A stretch of DNA of 64,000 nt from Fagopyrum homotropicum (taxonomy: Eukaryota; Streptophyta; Magnoliopsida; Caryophyllales; Polygonaceae): assembly GCA_033239125.1 (NCBI GenBank), contig BSWB01000004.1:29509501-29573500 (forward strand). The letters are read 5' to 3'. Position 1 is the stretch's first letter; each line of letters starts with the position of its first letter. Shown in pieces: positions 23,388 to 36,755 of the stretch. A program made the translations under genes and the position numbers. The notes under the pieces are model-generated. The model did no database searches, was not told where the DNA came from, and saw only the letters and a list, made by a program, of their open reading frames with translations.

Positions 23388-23390
23388 TGT

Positions 23391-26300
23391 TGTAACACCC
23401 CAAATTCTGAGAACTCAGGGAGCTACTGGTTAGGACCTCACAATGGGTCCCGACCTTGGTTTAACAACAACTTCACTAAGATCTTACAAAAAGGCACGAA
23501 TGTAATTAAAAACAATTTCCAAAATATAATATTTTTACTGGTATCAAAGTACACATGTGACAGCCTTACAAACATATATAAAGATACATAACATGCATGA
23601 CGTATGGAAGACTCCCCCGTCCCCATCTAATGAGTACGTGGACCCGGCTGACCATCCGTTCCGGATCACTCTGCAACTGTCTATCTCTACAAATCTACAA
23701 CACGGATAAACCGTTAGCTAACAATCCAAATATAAGTAGAATAACAACAGCACAAACACACGTAGAAACAAAATAAACAAACATCATGCTGGCACTCAAC
23801 CGTTTATTATCTATTAATTAGGTGATTCATCTTATTCAATTTTACAATTGTGGCACGAGAGCTATTAACAGTTCTTGCCTCCGTTCCTTATCCAACTGGG
23901 TGTAGGTCTAGCTGACCTCCGCCGGTAGCATCACTACAAACCGAGTATGGACTAGTCCCTAAAGAAACCCCCAGCGCCCGCAAGCTAACTGAGCAGAATG
24001 CCACCGCCCGTTACTCTTAGGCCAAGTATAGGTCGGTAAATATCTATCACAACCTATAACTCTAAACATCTCAATCACACACCACTATCATCATTCATGC
24101 TCATATTTAGAAGTCAGCTAAGTAAGCCCAAAGGACTTACCTGTTATAAATCTCGACTCTCTGTAAACCAAACTCGCTCTGTAAACTGTAGCAACTCAGT
24201 TGCCTGCCAAAGGAGATAAGTGCATTAGCACACTCCCACGTAATTAGAAGTCTAAGACTTCTAAGATAGAAGATCGTAATAGGACATAACCAATTACAGT
24301 ACTAATTTATGGTAAAATGACTATTTTACTCTTGGTCCCGAAACTCCCAGAATTTCCAAAACTCAAGTCTAAACTTCTATTTGAGACTATAAAGTCATAT
24401 TCTAAGTCCTAAAGTTTAGTTTGGTTACAAACTGTCACTTTTCTTATTTCCTATTTTCCGAAAGATCGTAAAGGTCCAACTTCGGTTTCAAAAATAAAAT
24501 TCGTAAAAGCTTATAAAAATTCCAAAACAATTCTCTAGATCATCTATGATGTTCCCTCTACCCTTAGGAGCAAGAATTTCTCAAAACTGTTCATCCGTCA
24601 TTTTTATAAAAATTCCAAAGTTGGTTACAACACTTGAAGTTTCCTATACTTAGCCAAAATCTGAGTACACTTTGAAAAATCATAACTCCTAAACCACTCA
24701 CTGGATTTATCCCAAATTTTGATATGTTCTACTATAAAATCTTATCTATAATATATCCAAAATTCAGCCGCAAAGGAGATCAAAATCCTATTTAAAACTA
24801 TCTCACAAAACCAAATTTCAGCACCACCGAAAAACTGCTTACGACTCAATCTTTGAAAAATCATACATCCCAAACCACTCGCTGGATGCCTCTCAAATTT
24901 TAATATGTTCTACAAAAGTATGTAAACTATATCATATCCAAAATTCAAGCCCAACGGATATCAAGAGCTTATTCAAAATCATCTCACAAAACAGCATCAC
25001 TTGCTGTTTTCCCCAACACTCAGCACTATATAAAAACGTCAACTTTGAAACACAATAACTCTCAAACCGTAACTCCGATTCTTCCCAAATTTTAATATGA
25101 TCTACAACAAGATGTCAATTATATCATATCAAAAATTCAAGCCTAACAGAGATCAAAAGCCTATTCAAAACTATCTCACAAAACAGCATCCCATGCTTTT
25201 TTTCTCAACTCAGCACATTTATAAAACTGAACTTTGAAACCCCATATCTCTCAAACCATAACATGGATTCCTCTGAAATTTTAGTATGATTTACTTTGAA
25301 ATACCATCTATAACATATCCGAAAACTAGCCAAAAAGGAACAGTATAGCTTACCCAAAATTGGACCCGAAGTTGACTGCTCGTAAATGTTGGAAAGCTGA
25401 AAAAGAAGTAACAGCTCCTTGTAATTGCTCCTTTGGCTGCAAAGTATGGGTTCTAGGATGGCTTAGCAGCAGCTACGCATATATATATAAACGGAGGGAA
25501 GGAAGAGCATGTCATACTCACTATAATCTCGACAAGGAGGGAGGAGGGGCGCCTTGGTCTGTTGTGCTTACCCAATGGCTCAACAGCAAGCAGGGAAGAC
25601 CATTGCGTGCAGAAGGATGGCGTCGGTTTGTGCTGGTTGGTGACAGAAAGATGAAGAGTGAAGAGGATACATGTGCTCAAGAAGGGAGGATGCAATGGCT
25701 CTCGTACAGAAGGACGGACCGGTCGTCAAATCTCGCTCAGCAGACTGGGCGTGCTTCTGTATATCGATGGTGCTGATTAGGATGCAAGGGATCTGTGTAG
25801 ACTGGGCGTGCTTCTGTAGATCGATGGGGCTGCACGTGATCCTGGAGCAGTTGAGGTAAACCGATCGTCAAATCTCGCTCAGCAGATCGTGGGAAGAAGG
25901 AGTGAAGGCCGGCGTGATCTTGTGCATTTAGGGGAAAAGATTTGCTCCTAATTTCCAGTTACGTAAGATAGGAGAGAGGAGTAAATTCTGAGATCCGCTT
26001 GGCCTTCTCCAGCTGCTGGGCCGCGTCATAGGGTTGGGCTGAAGTAAGGGAGAGCTGGACTGAAACAAGGTAAAGGTATGGGCTGGGCAAGATGGCGATG
26101 CTGGGCTGAGGCGGACACTGAGCGCTGGGCAAGCTGATGGCGGCTTCTGGGCTTGTCACAGACTCGTCACACACTTGTGTGGCCTTGTCACAGACTCGTC
26201 ACAGACTCGTCACAGACTCGTCACAGACTTGTCTGGCCTTGTCACAGCTTCGTCACAGACTTGTCTAGACCTTGTCACAGCTTCGTCACAGACTTGTCAA

Positions 26301-26627
26301 CGACGAGTCATATTCTAAATTAGGGTTTGGGGCTAAACTTATTATTTTATGTGAAGTCAAGGGATCGGAACTGGTAGGCTACGGAATAGACGGATACGGA
26401 TCATGTTATAGTTTAGGATTGGTTATAATAATCCTATCATTTTATGTGAAGGTAAGCTACATAAAATGATAAAATTTTATAAAGATCCTATCATTTTATG
26501 TGAAGGGAAGCTACATAAAATGATAAATTTTATAATAATGTGTCTAACTAAGTAGACGGATATGGGTCAACTGATCGAGATCGGGTTTGTTACAGAAATA
26601 AACGGAATAAAAATTCCGGATATTACA
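23391..26627 (-). mobile_element. C LTR 2 (shared by both copies)
   Basis: This 3,237-bp LTR serves as 5' LTR of copy 1 and 3' LTR of copy 2. It has the same internal order as LTR 1, with the GTAAGCCC/GGACTTAC hairpin at 24122-24140, satellite-like repeats at about 24681-25340 and a shorter minisatellite at 26152-26298. Confidence 0.9.
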
Positions 26628-29600
26628 TCAGTACCCCCTTAAAAGAAGTTTCGTCCCGAAACTTAAAAGAAGACTCGTAATGTCGGAGTCCATGCAAAAG
26701 AATTTAAGCGCCGTAAAGAGGTCACAACGGTCGAGTTCTGAATTGTTTCTGAAATAGCCGGAAGAAATATTCCCGGGTATTACATCAATCCCCCCTTAGG
26801 ATAAGTTTCACCCCGAAACTTAAAGTACGTCAGTCATAAGGTCAGCCCTCAAGGTACGAATCTAGTGTATCTACTTGTTACTATACAAGAGTCATCGTTT
26901 CCACATATAAGTATACCGCATATTAAGGTAACCAATAACACACATCCCGACTAAGCACTCGAGCATGAAAATAAACAAGTAGTCAGACAATATAACACAG
27001 ATATAAGGCCAAACCCTAACTCGTCGCTCCCTAGATGACACTATCTCCAGAAAGGTCTCTGAAAGGTTATGTCTCATACTACCCATAGTATCCAAGGTGG
27101 CCTCGTCGGCTTTTATAAAACCACTAACTCTGAAATCTTTTCATGTACAGACTTCACAAGTGCCTACTACCACGTTCTAGTGTGGTAACTAGATATCTCA
27201 CCGGTATTATCCGGCTTCATTGCCCGATTCTCTAAGCCGATGTCCTAACTTTTGTCTGGTAAGTATACCTCTAACTGAAACCGTAGAAAACTAGGGTTAC
27301 ACTCTCCAATGGGGTGAGGTTTACTAGTCCATCAATCACTTATAAACCACTTTACAGCCTCGAGTGGTCACATTTTGCAACTCACCTCCAGGTCTTTTGA
27401 TGACCGTACAGAAAATAACCTAGTCAACTTTCTTCCCTTCGTTATGTTTACTTGACTACACACTCAGGCCAAAGGTCTTGGACCTCCGCTAGCACTTCAC
27501 CAAGTGTCTAATGCTCTTTGTATCACGACTCACTTGTCTTTTAATATGGCTCGGTCATCTTATTCCTCAGGTAAGGAGTCATCCCTTTACCCTTTTCCGG
27601 TCTAGTAGTGGAGACACAATCTAGTGGTCATCATTTGTATTCACTTGGCATTATTATAATATTTATGGATATCTAATATATTGTTAGCTCAACCTTAGGC
27701 TTCTCACGTTTTTTTTTTTTTTTTTTTTTTGTGTCTTGAGTGACATACAATATGTCTGGAATGACGGTATTAGATACAAGGTGATCTCACATCACCGTCA
27801 TTTGCTCACACTACTTAATAGTTGTTAACATTGTATTGTGTCCTATAATATTCCTCTTACTCAAAACGCAACTCGACTCCGTTCCGAGATAAAATTCTTC
27901 TTATACTCCATTCTTGAGATTATGTTTTCTATATGTACGAGTACTGGTCTGTAAGTACACTCCCGTAGCTTCCTTTTCTTATTTGTGTTTCGATTCAACT
28001 TGATAGTTACTCCCTTGAGCTTGTTAGTGCAGGCCCTGCACAATACCTTTATTACATCGTTTACTTCCTTTTTCATTCCATCAAGAAACTCATTCTAAAG
28101 TACCCTGCTAAGTATTAAGTTCCAAATTTATTTGTCTACCGACATGTGACGAGGTCGGCATGCTTCACTTGTATCTATAATGGGGTACCACTCTCTTTCT
28201 ATACTTCTATGTGCACATACTTTCTCGTCTATCTAGATGGTGATACAATTCCTCTACAAAATTTCCTGTCACTCCATGTAGCCTATTTCACGTTCCTTCC
28301 AAACGAAATGCATTTTACCAATTATCACCGTCTTACACTCGACACGTCATTTTCTGTACTCTCGAATTCCTTGTTATGTGGGTTAGGACCCATCACGCTT
28401 CCGATGTGTTACTTTGATAATTATGTTGTCACCCATTAATCATAAGGGCCTTTTTCCCGTGAGTCCAAAATGATTGACCCCAAAACTCTTCCTCTCAATT
28501 ACACCATATGTCCTATCCGGATGAAGTACCCAATACCTTCCTTATTTGCCTTAAGGAACTAAGATAACGGTTGGAAGACGACCTCTTCCGTTTACTGTTG
28601 GAATTCTTCTAACATGGATCTAAAACTCTCTGACTCAACCGGAGTTGATCTTAATCAGCCAGTAAGAAATCTCTAATTCAATTCTCTCCATGCCTTTAGT
28701 TAATCAAAGAAGGTTGTCATTACCTACTTGAGGAAATTCTCCAAGGTGTCGGTAAGGCTAATTTTTATAATTCTACAGTCACAATTATCTTTTCTTAACG
28801 GCACCCTATTCCTCAATACCAAAAGAAACACTTGTACGTCCTCCGTTGACGTCAGTCAGCTTATAGTTGACTTATTTCAATATCCTGAACTCTCTCTTCT
28901 CATGCTCTACTGGCATAAAATTTGGTAAGCACCAACTACTTGGTTAATCCCTTTCCCTTCGTTAGCTCGTTCTATCTCTTTCACTGCCGTTTTCCTTAGA
29001 GTCAACTCTCTTTCTCGAGTCCCCTAGGTCATTCTCACATGTTCCTTCATTTGTGTTGTTTATAATATTTCTCTGTTGAACTCCATTGACTTTCTACCGG
29101 CCTCCTACTCCTTTTGATACTGACTTCGTGATTCCTCACCACTTTTTATCTCTCTGACGAGGTCAAAACTTCTCTACACTTGTGGGTTCTATCTTCGCTC
29201 TTACACTCAATTGTAACTCTTCTCTCCATGCATCTCTTAGTCACAAGAGTTTCTTCCGCATATATCACAGGAGAATCATCATTCTTCCTTGTATGAAATG
29301 ATACGCACAATCTGTCTTGGCGGACATAGAACTTTATCTGAAGTGTATACTTCTTACTCCTCTACTTCTCCTTTTAAAATCCGTCTATACTAGTTGTGAT
29401 ATGTACCTTTTTCCTAGCCAGTAGGTAGTAAATCCCGTACACCATTCCCTTGGTCTCAAATAACAAAAGGGGTTCATTCCTGTTCGCCTAATCTTTCTTC
29501 TTAAGTTCTTAATTAAAGTGACTGACGCGACTCGATCTGTGTTATTTATTAGGTAACTAGTACGTGTACCAATTTAACTTCACATTTGTCGCCGTTGATC

Positions 29601-30703
29601 TCTTGAAGGATCCTCCAGATGTCTATAAAATTCTTTCATAAGTCTTTTGTTACCCTCCGTTATCTGTCAACCAGTTACTACTAGTTGACCCGCACGTTTT
29701 ATGTCTCCAATTTTACCAACCAGTATGTAGTTGACCTTCTATAAGATTCGGGACTTATTGTTCTTCGATCTCTTTGAAGTTTCATACACTTGGTGAAATC
29801 TATCTCCTCCAATTTCTTGGTTAACACTCCTCCAACTCCTTCCAAGTCTGCACTTCTCTTGTTCTCTTATGGAATCACTATACTCTTTTGAGTCTAGTCC
29901 TAACATTCATATGTCTTCAAAGGGTTTATTAAGTCTTCCACGATAACTTGTAAGCGTCTCTTCACAATTCTTCTTACTTTGTTCATCGTTTGTTCGTGTT
30001 TCCCTGATATGACCGTTAATGTTGGTAACTTAGATCTTTATGTGAATGAGAAGTTATTATGGACTCTCTAGTCCACCAAAATAACTTTCCCACATTCTTC
30101 CATTAGTTTGGTGTTGTGTTGTAATGCCACATTTATAGAATTCCGTTGTCTTAATTTCAGACTTCTACTGTATTTGATACTTACGTCATGATTTCTTGCA
30201 AACTCTTGCATCTCTGAGTAGGTCAAACCGTCTCTATGATGATGAAATTTATTTCACGTCTTTAAACTCATTTGTCAATGGTTGTCTTGTACTCCTTTAA
30301 TTCTTCGCCTCAGGTCAGCACCTTATCTTCTTTGTACTTTCATGCCCATGCTTACATGTGGCGGCGTTTGCCTTGATTGTAACATCTTTTATTCTGCAAA
30401 TCTTGGTTGTACTCCGTTCTGTATGATTCTTGTTCCCTTATCGTTATCTCTAATCCGATCTCTCGTCGTCTCTTACATGATTCTTCTAATTCATCTCTCA
30501 GCCTCATACGACCAAGTCCCTTGTATGACTTCCTGTTCCTTCTGCCTGAGTTGACTCGGGGATTCCTTTCCCATCGGACGGTACTTATGGTGAAAATTGT
30601 CTCCACATCTGTACTTCTTTGCCCACTCGTTCTTCGGATGATTTATATGGTCACAAGGACGCCCACCAGAATATAACACTTAAACCTCGCTCTGATACCA
30701 TGT
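26628..30703 (-). mobile_element. C internal region, copy 2
   Basis: A near-identical second copy of 19310-23390. It has the PPT palindrome at 26646-26664, a vestigial second one at 26803-26821 with one mismatch, the integrase tail at 26892-27118, a T run near 27710-27731, the basic frame at 30352-30606 and the PBS at 30689-30700. It carries no better-preserved coding sequence than copy 1. Confidence 0.9.
30689..30700 (-). promoter_or_regulatory. Primer-binding site of C copy 2
   Basis: TGGTATCAGAGC on the element strand, three bases from LTR 3, as in copy 1. Confidence 0.9.
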
Positions 30704-33700
30704 TGTAACACCCCAAATTCTGAGAACTCAGGGAGCTACTGGTTAGGACCTCACAATGGGTCCCGACCTTGGTTTAGCAACAACTTCACTAAGATCTTAC
30801 AACAAGGCACGAATGTAATTAAAAACAATTTCCAAAATATAATATTTTTAATGGTATGAAAGTACACATGTAACAGTCTTACAAACATATATAAAGATAC
30901 ATAACATGCATGACGTATGGAAGACTCCCCCGTCCCCATCTAATGAGTACGTGGACCCGGCTGACCATCCGTTCCGGATCACTCTGCAACTGTCTATCTC
31001 TACAAATCTACAACACGGATAAACCGTTAGCTAACAATCCAAATATAAGTAGAATAACAACAGCACAAACACACGTAGAAACAAAACAAACAAACATCAT
31101 GCTGGCACTCAACCGTTTATTATCTATTAATTAGGTGATTCATCTTATTCAATTTTACAATTGTGGCACGAGAGCTATTAACAGTTCTCGCCTCCGTTCC
31201 TTATCCAACTGGGTGTAGGTCTAGCTGACCTCCGCCGGTGGCATCACTACAAACCGAGTATGGACTAGTCCCTAAAGAAACCCCAGCGCCCGCAAGCTAG
31301 CTGAGCAGAATGCCACCGCCCGTTACTCTTAGGCCAAGTATAGGTCGGTAAATATCTATCACAACCTATAACTCTAAACATCTCAATCACACACCACTAT
31401 CATCATTCATGCTCATATTTAGAAGTCAGCTAAGTAAGCCCAAAGGACTTACCTGTTATAAATCTCGACTCTCTGTAAACCAAACTCGCTCTGTAAACTG
31501 TAGCAACTTAGTTGCCTGCCAAAGGAGATAAGTGCATTAGCACACTCCCACGTAATTAGAAGTCTAAGACTTCTAAGATAGAAGATCGTAATAGGACATA
31601 ACCAATTACAGTACTAATTTATGGTAAAATGACTATTTTACTCTTGGTCCCGAAACTCCCAGAATTTCCAAAACTCAAGTCTAAACTTCTATTTGAGACT
31701 ATAAAGTCATATTCTAAGTCCTAAAGTTTAGTTTGGTTACAAACTGTCACTTTTCTTATTTCCTATTTTCCGAAAGATCGTAAAGGTCCAACTTCGGTTT
31801 CAAAAATAAAATTCGTAAAAGCTTATAAAAATTCCAAAACAATTCTCTAGATCATCTATGATGTTCCCTCTACCCTTAGGAGCAAGAATTTTTCAAAACT
31901 GTTCATCCGTCATTTTTATAAAAATTCCAAAGTTGGTTACAACACTTGAAGTTTCCTATACTTAGCCAAATCTGAGTACACTTTGAAAAATCATAACTCC
32001 TAAACCACTCACTGGATTTATCCCAAATTTTGATATGTTCTACTATAAAATCTTATCTATAATATATCCAAAATTCAGCCGCAAAGGAGATCAAAATCCT
32101 ATTTAAAACTATCTCACAAAACCGAATTTCAGCACCACCGAAAAACTGCTTACGACTCAATCTTTGAAAAATCATACATCCCAAACCACTCGCTGGATGC
32201 CTCTCAAATTTTAATATGTTCTACAAAAGTATGTAAACTATATCATATCCAAAATTCAAGCCCAACGGATATCAAGAGCTTATTCAAAATCATCTCACAA
32301 AACAGCATCACTTGCTGTTTTCCCCAACACTCAGCACTATATAAAAACGTCAACTTTGAAACACAATAACTCTCAAACCGTAACTCCGATTCTTCCCAAA
32401 TTTTAATATGATCTACAACAAGATGTCAACTATATCATATCAAAAATTCAAGCCTAACAGAGATCAAAAGCCTATTCAAAACTATCTCACAAAACAGCAT
32501 CCCATGCTGTTTTTCTCAACTCAGCACATTTATAAAACTGAACTTTGAAACCCCATATCTCTCAAACCATAACATGGATTCCTCTGAAATTTTAGTATGA
32601 TTTACTTTGAAATACCATCTATAACATATCCGAAAACTAGCCAAAAAGGAAGAGTATAGCTTACCCAAAATTGGACCCGAAGTTGACTGCTCGTAAATGT
32701 TGGAAAGCTGAAAAAGAAGTAACAGCTCCTTGTAATTGCTCCTTTGGCTGCAAAGTATGGGTTCTAGGATGGCTTAGCAGCAGCTACGCATATATATATA
32801 AACGGAGGGAAGGAAGAGCATGTCATACTCACTATAATCTCGACAAGGAGGGAGGAGGGGCGCCTTGGTCTGTTGTGCTTACCCAATGGCTCAACAACAA
32901 GCAGGGAAGACCATTGCGTGCAGAAGGATGGCGTTGGTTTGTGCTGGTTGGTGACAGAAAGATGAAGAGTGAAGAGGATACATGTGCTCAAGAAGGGAGG
33001 ATGCAATAGATCTCGTACAGAAGGACGGACCGGTCGTCAAATCTCGCTCAGCAGACTGGGCGTGCTTCTGTATATCGATGGTGCTGATTAGGATGCAAGG
33101 GATCTGCGTAGACTGGGCGTGCTTCTGTAGATCGATGGGGCTGCACGTGATCCTGGAGCAGTTGAGGTAAACCGATCCTCAAATCTCGCTCAGCAGATCG
33201 TGGGAAGAAGGAGTGAAGGCCGGCGTGATCTTGTGCATTTAGGGGAAAAGATTTGCTCCTAATTTCCAGTTACGTAAGATAGGAGAGAGGAGTAAATTCT
33301 GAGATCCGCTTGGCCTTCTCCAGCTGCTGGGCCGCGTCATAGGGTTGGGCTGAAGTAAGGGAGAGCTGGACTGAAACAAGGTAAAGGTATGGGCAGGGCA
33401 AGATGGCGATGCTGGGCTGAGGCAGACACTGGGCGCTGGGCAAGCTGATGGCGGCTTCTGGGCTTGTCACAGACTCGTCACAGACTTGTGTGGCCTTGTC
33501 ACAGACTCGTCACAGACTCGTCACAGACTCGTCACAGACTCGTCACAGACTTGTCTGGCCTTGTCACAGCTTCGTCACAGACTTGTCCAGACCTTGTCAC
33601 AGCTTCGTCACAGACTTGTCAACGACGAGTCATATTCTAAATTAGGGTTTGGGGCTAAACTTATTATTTTATGTAAGTCAAGGGATCGGAACTGGTAGGC

Positions 33701-33950
33701 TACGGAATAGACGGATACGGATCATGTTATAGTTTAGGATTGGTTATAATAATCCTATCATTTTATGTGAAGGTAAGCTACATAAAATGATAAAATTTTA
33801 TAAAGATCCTATCATTTCATGTGAAGGGAAGCTACATAAAATGATAAATTTTATAATAATGTGTCTAACTAAGTAGACGGATATGGGTCAACTGATCGAG
33901 ATCGGGTTTGTTACAGAAATAAACGGAATAAAAATTCCGGATATTACCTC
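30704..33950 (-). mobile_element. C LTR 3 (outer 5' LTR)
   Basis: This LTR of about 3.25 kb has GTAAGCCC/GGACTTAC at 31434-31452, satellite-like repeats at about 31990-32640 and the minisatellite at 33462-33620. Its outer end reads ATATTACCTC instead of ATATTACA before the ATATC duplication, so the terminal bases are altered. Confidence 0.85.
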
Positions 33951-34915
33951 ATATCCGGGTCGACATTTTATCTCTTTTGGCCTCACAAGCTTGTCTTGTG
34001 AACTCTTCTACTAGGTGACTCGTCTTATACATTTTTCTTCTCTGCATCGGTCTCTAACTGTCTGTTGATCATTACTACCCATTCTGTGTTGGAACTTCAG
34101 TTGCTTTGTACTCTTGCATAGATTTCCTAAGGACATCCTCCTCTCAAAACTTTATTTAAAATTCATCACAACCCGCAATTTTGATACCTGACTTTCCTTC
34201 TCACTGGATAAGTTATACACTTGGTTTACACTAAATCCATCATAGTGTTATCAGTCCGTTGGTATGATTTTTATTAAACATCCAATGGTACCATTTGTAT
34301 ACAACACATTAGGTGCATATGATTTTCTCACCAATCAAATTTCTCGCATCGCATTTATTATGTCTTCCTTATACTCATGTCGCTTTGAGTTTTCTCGTAC
34401 ACGCTTTACAACTGCGTTGGTTGGTCTTATTACTTTCATCAACTCTTAGGTCATCAGTCCAGCTGAATTTTTCCATGAAGTACCTTCATTTCTCCTTAAA
34501 TAACAGTCTTTAGTCCTTTCAGTAACCATCTTATTGGTGTGATACCGGATCCATATAACAACCTTTAGTCTTTCACTTTTACTCCTTCTCATGTCTGTTT
34601 TAGTCAACCTGTAGATTCTATCTGCAATCACCTCACAACTCGACGACACATTTCACCAAGACTTTACATCATACTCTTTATGTTTGTGCCGCCTCGGAAT
34701 TTATAATTATTCTGTGTCACATCTTTAATCACAAGGGTTTTCCCTGTCAATCTAGACAGTCTGACCCTACTTTTTCTCGAAGGAGTACCATCAGTCATAC
34801 TTGTGTGGAATGCTAAGACATAGGACATGTTTCCAATCATCTGCTTCCTCTTAGTCTTCTAGTTCTTCTTACAGGAATCCCTTCATTCTAACTCCGATAT
34901 GTATCTTTCGTAGTC
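33951..34915 (-). mobile_element. E internal region, middle piece
   Basis: E resumes after the ATATC duplication. From about 34624 it parallels the D internal region at 3074. No coding frame is readable; a minus-strand 67-codon frame (34446-34649) resembles nothing I know. It ends in TAGTC (34911-34915), the left target duplication of F. Confidence 0.75.
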
Positions 34916-36755
34916 TGATAACACGATTTATGATCTAGATTTAGACACTCATTTAGATAGATTTCCCGCTCACTCATGCATGGTTTAGCATTAGTTCACG
35001 GCGTTTGCATTCAATTTACGTACTTTGTCGAGATAGACGTCTACACGGACTCGTGCGTTGATATGTAGGTATTTCGGGAGATTTAGGAGCCAAAACGATA
35101 CGTTTGAGGATCGTTCATGAACATGACACGCCCTCGGACGCATTAGGATGCAAATTTAGAGCTAAGAAGGACTAATGGAACCTTGCCAACACTAGCCATG
35201 CACCAAATCACAACTTAATGATCCAAGGCGAAGTTTCTGCACAGAATCACGGTTCTCTGACACTCCACGGCCGTGGAATTGCCCGTGGATTTTGTCAGAT
35301 TCTTGTGACAGCTGTGCCACGACTCTCATGGCCAGCTCATGCAAGTTTGTTATAAAAGTGGTCCTTCATGGGCTGTGAGAGGCAGCTGGGAGATCCTGGA
35401 GCAGCTCATCCATTATCCATTTCCTCTCTAACAAAAATATTCTCTCAACAAGAAGTTTTTCTAGGAAGGAAAGTGTCAAAGGGGAAGAAGAAGAGCTCCA
35501 TTGAAGAGGAGAAGAAGAACACACACCATTGCCACACCTTGATAGATTTTTGTAGTGAAGAATTCCGGATTCTATTTCTAGAGTTGTATGAATCATTTGA
35601 ACCTTCTTTTGGAAGGATTGTGAGTTACTCTAATTCTATTTTCAGCTTGGTTTTGTTTTAAGTTCACTTGTTCATCCCTTTTCCTTCTTAGTCTTGAAAT
35701 GAATGTTATGACTTTATGTTTGATTGTTTCGATTTCTATTATGAACGTTATAGGCTAAATTGATGAGGTTCTAGGGTAAGGAAGGGATGGTTATGGCTAG
35801 GGCTATGATAGGACGGACTTAGATTTACCTTTGGATGACTTGTGTATATGAACATAGCTGCTGTTAGAAATCACGGGTAGTTCTTGTCTGACCACGGCCG
35901 TGGTTTAGGTAGAACAAACCGTGATTTTCCCTGGTTCGATGGATCTTGTCTTAGATCTATAAAATGTTGAAATCCTAAGTGTTTGTTGAGTTTAATCTAC
36001 CCTAGGATAACCTAGTGTTAGTAACTAAGTGTTAGGAGAGACTTACCCGGTGATCCTTACTCTTAGATTCCAAAGATAACAAACCTTAGGTAGTGGTGAG
36101 CCTAATAAGCCGCCATTGGATTAGGTGTGCTAGGATAGTTGTTTAGGACTTTCCTTTCCAAGACTTACTCGGTAAGGATAGGTTAGACTCCTAATTAACA
36201 ATCCGGTTTGTGTAGAATTCCTATCCTTAGGTTCTTAGAGACCTACACGGTAATGAGACCTTAGGAGTGGACTAGTTGGACATGAGACCTACCCGGTAAT
36301 TGATCCCAATTTAGAAACACTTAATCCCAACATATCATAGTAAATCCAAGAATTGATTAGACAACTTGAGTCCTATGCCATAACCGGAACTCCCAACCCC
36401 TAGAATCCGTCTTTTCTTTCCTTGATCATTATCTTGTTTAGCTTGTTTATTTGTGTTGATTCTTAGTTTAGCTTGATTGTTTACTTTGCATGAATTGTGA
36501 TCTTTGATTGATCACCAAAAACCAACTAAAAATATTTGAGATCTTCATTTCTTTATTTCTTTCTTCCCTTTCAACCTAGATCTTTACTAAACTCAATCAC
36601 AAATCGAATCAATTTCACCTTAGTCTTTGTGTTCGACCTCGGAATACTATCCCTTCTACAAACGACCCGTACACTGCGGGTTTCGCTAGGTAGTTAGGAA
36701 TTAGTTCGAGTTATAAATTTAAAACCCATTTGCGCATTACGATCTTAGCGTGACA
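34916..36755 (+). mobile_element. F: solo LTR of another lineage
   Basis: This 1,840-bp segment begins TGATAACACG, ends GCGTGACA and is flanked by TAGTC on both sides (34911-34915 and 36756-36760). It has no PBS, PPT or internal region, so it is a solo LTR. A TATAAAAG box at 35351 and the TGTTCGACCTCGG...CGACCCGTACACTGCGGG tail point to the plus strand and resemble LTRs of the Tat/Athila branch of plant Ty3/gypsy; that lineage call is from memory. Two palindromes, CCACGGCCGTGG (35265-35276) and ACCACGGCCGTGGT (35891-35904), stand out. The 97-codon frame at 35368 lies just after the TATA box and is probably chance. Confidence 0.85.
35351..35358 (+). promoter_or_regulatory. TATA box of F
   Basis: TATAAAAG in an otherwise mixed-composition region, about 436 bp into the LTR, is the likely core promoter. 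Confidence 0.55.

Larger units (their letters stand above)
19310..23390 (-). mobile_element. C internal region, copy 1
   Basis: This 4.08-kb internal region runs from the PBS at its right end (23376-23387) to the PPT at its left end. It is too short for complete gag-pol and has no long frame. An integrase tail relic is visible at 19574-19800 and a basic, gag-like frame at 23039-23293. A T run of about 25 bases lies at 20391-20417. The PBS-flanking leader conserved in A, B, D and E (mini-ORF and CAGA-CCC hairpin) is missing here. Confidence 0.85.
15994..33950 (-). mobile_element. C tandem array: LTR-internal-LTR-internal-LTR
   Basis: Three LTRs (15994-19309, 23391-26627, 30704-33950) alternate with two near-identical internal regions, all on the minus strand, giving a repeat period of 7.40 and then 7.31 kb. 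One 5-bp duplication (ATATC) brackets the whole array, so it occupies a single integration site. Differences between the units are mostly point changes, homopolymer length and minisatellite copy number. The usual explanation is unequal recombination between LTRs of two chromatids; the sequence does not show the mechanism. Confidence 0.9.
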
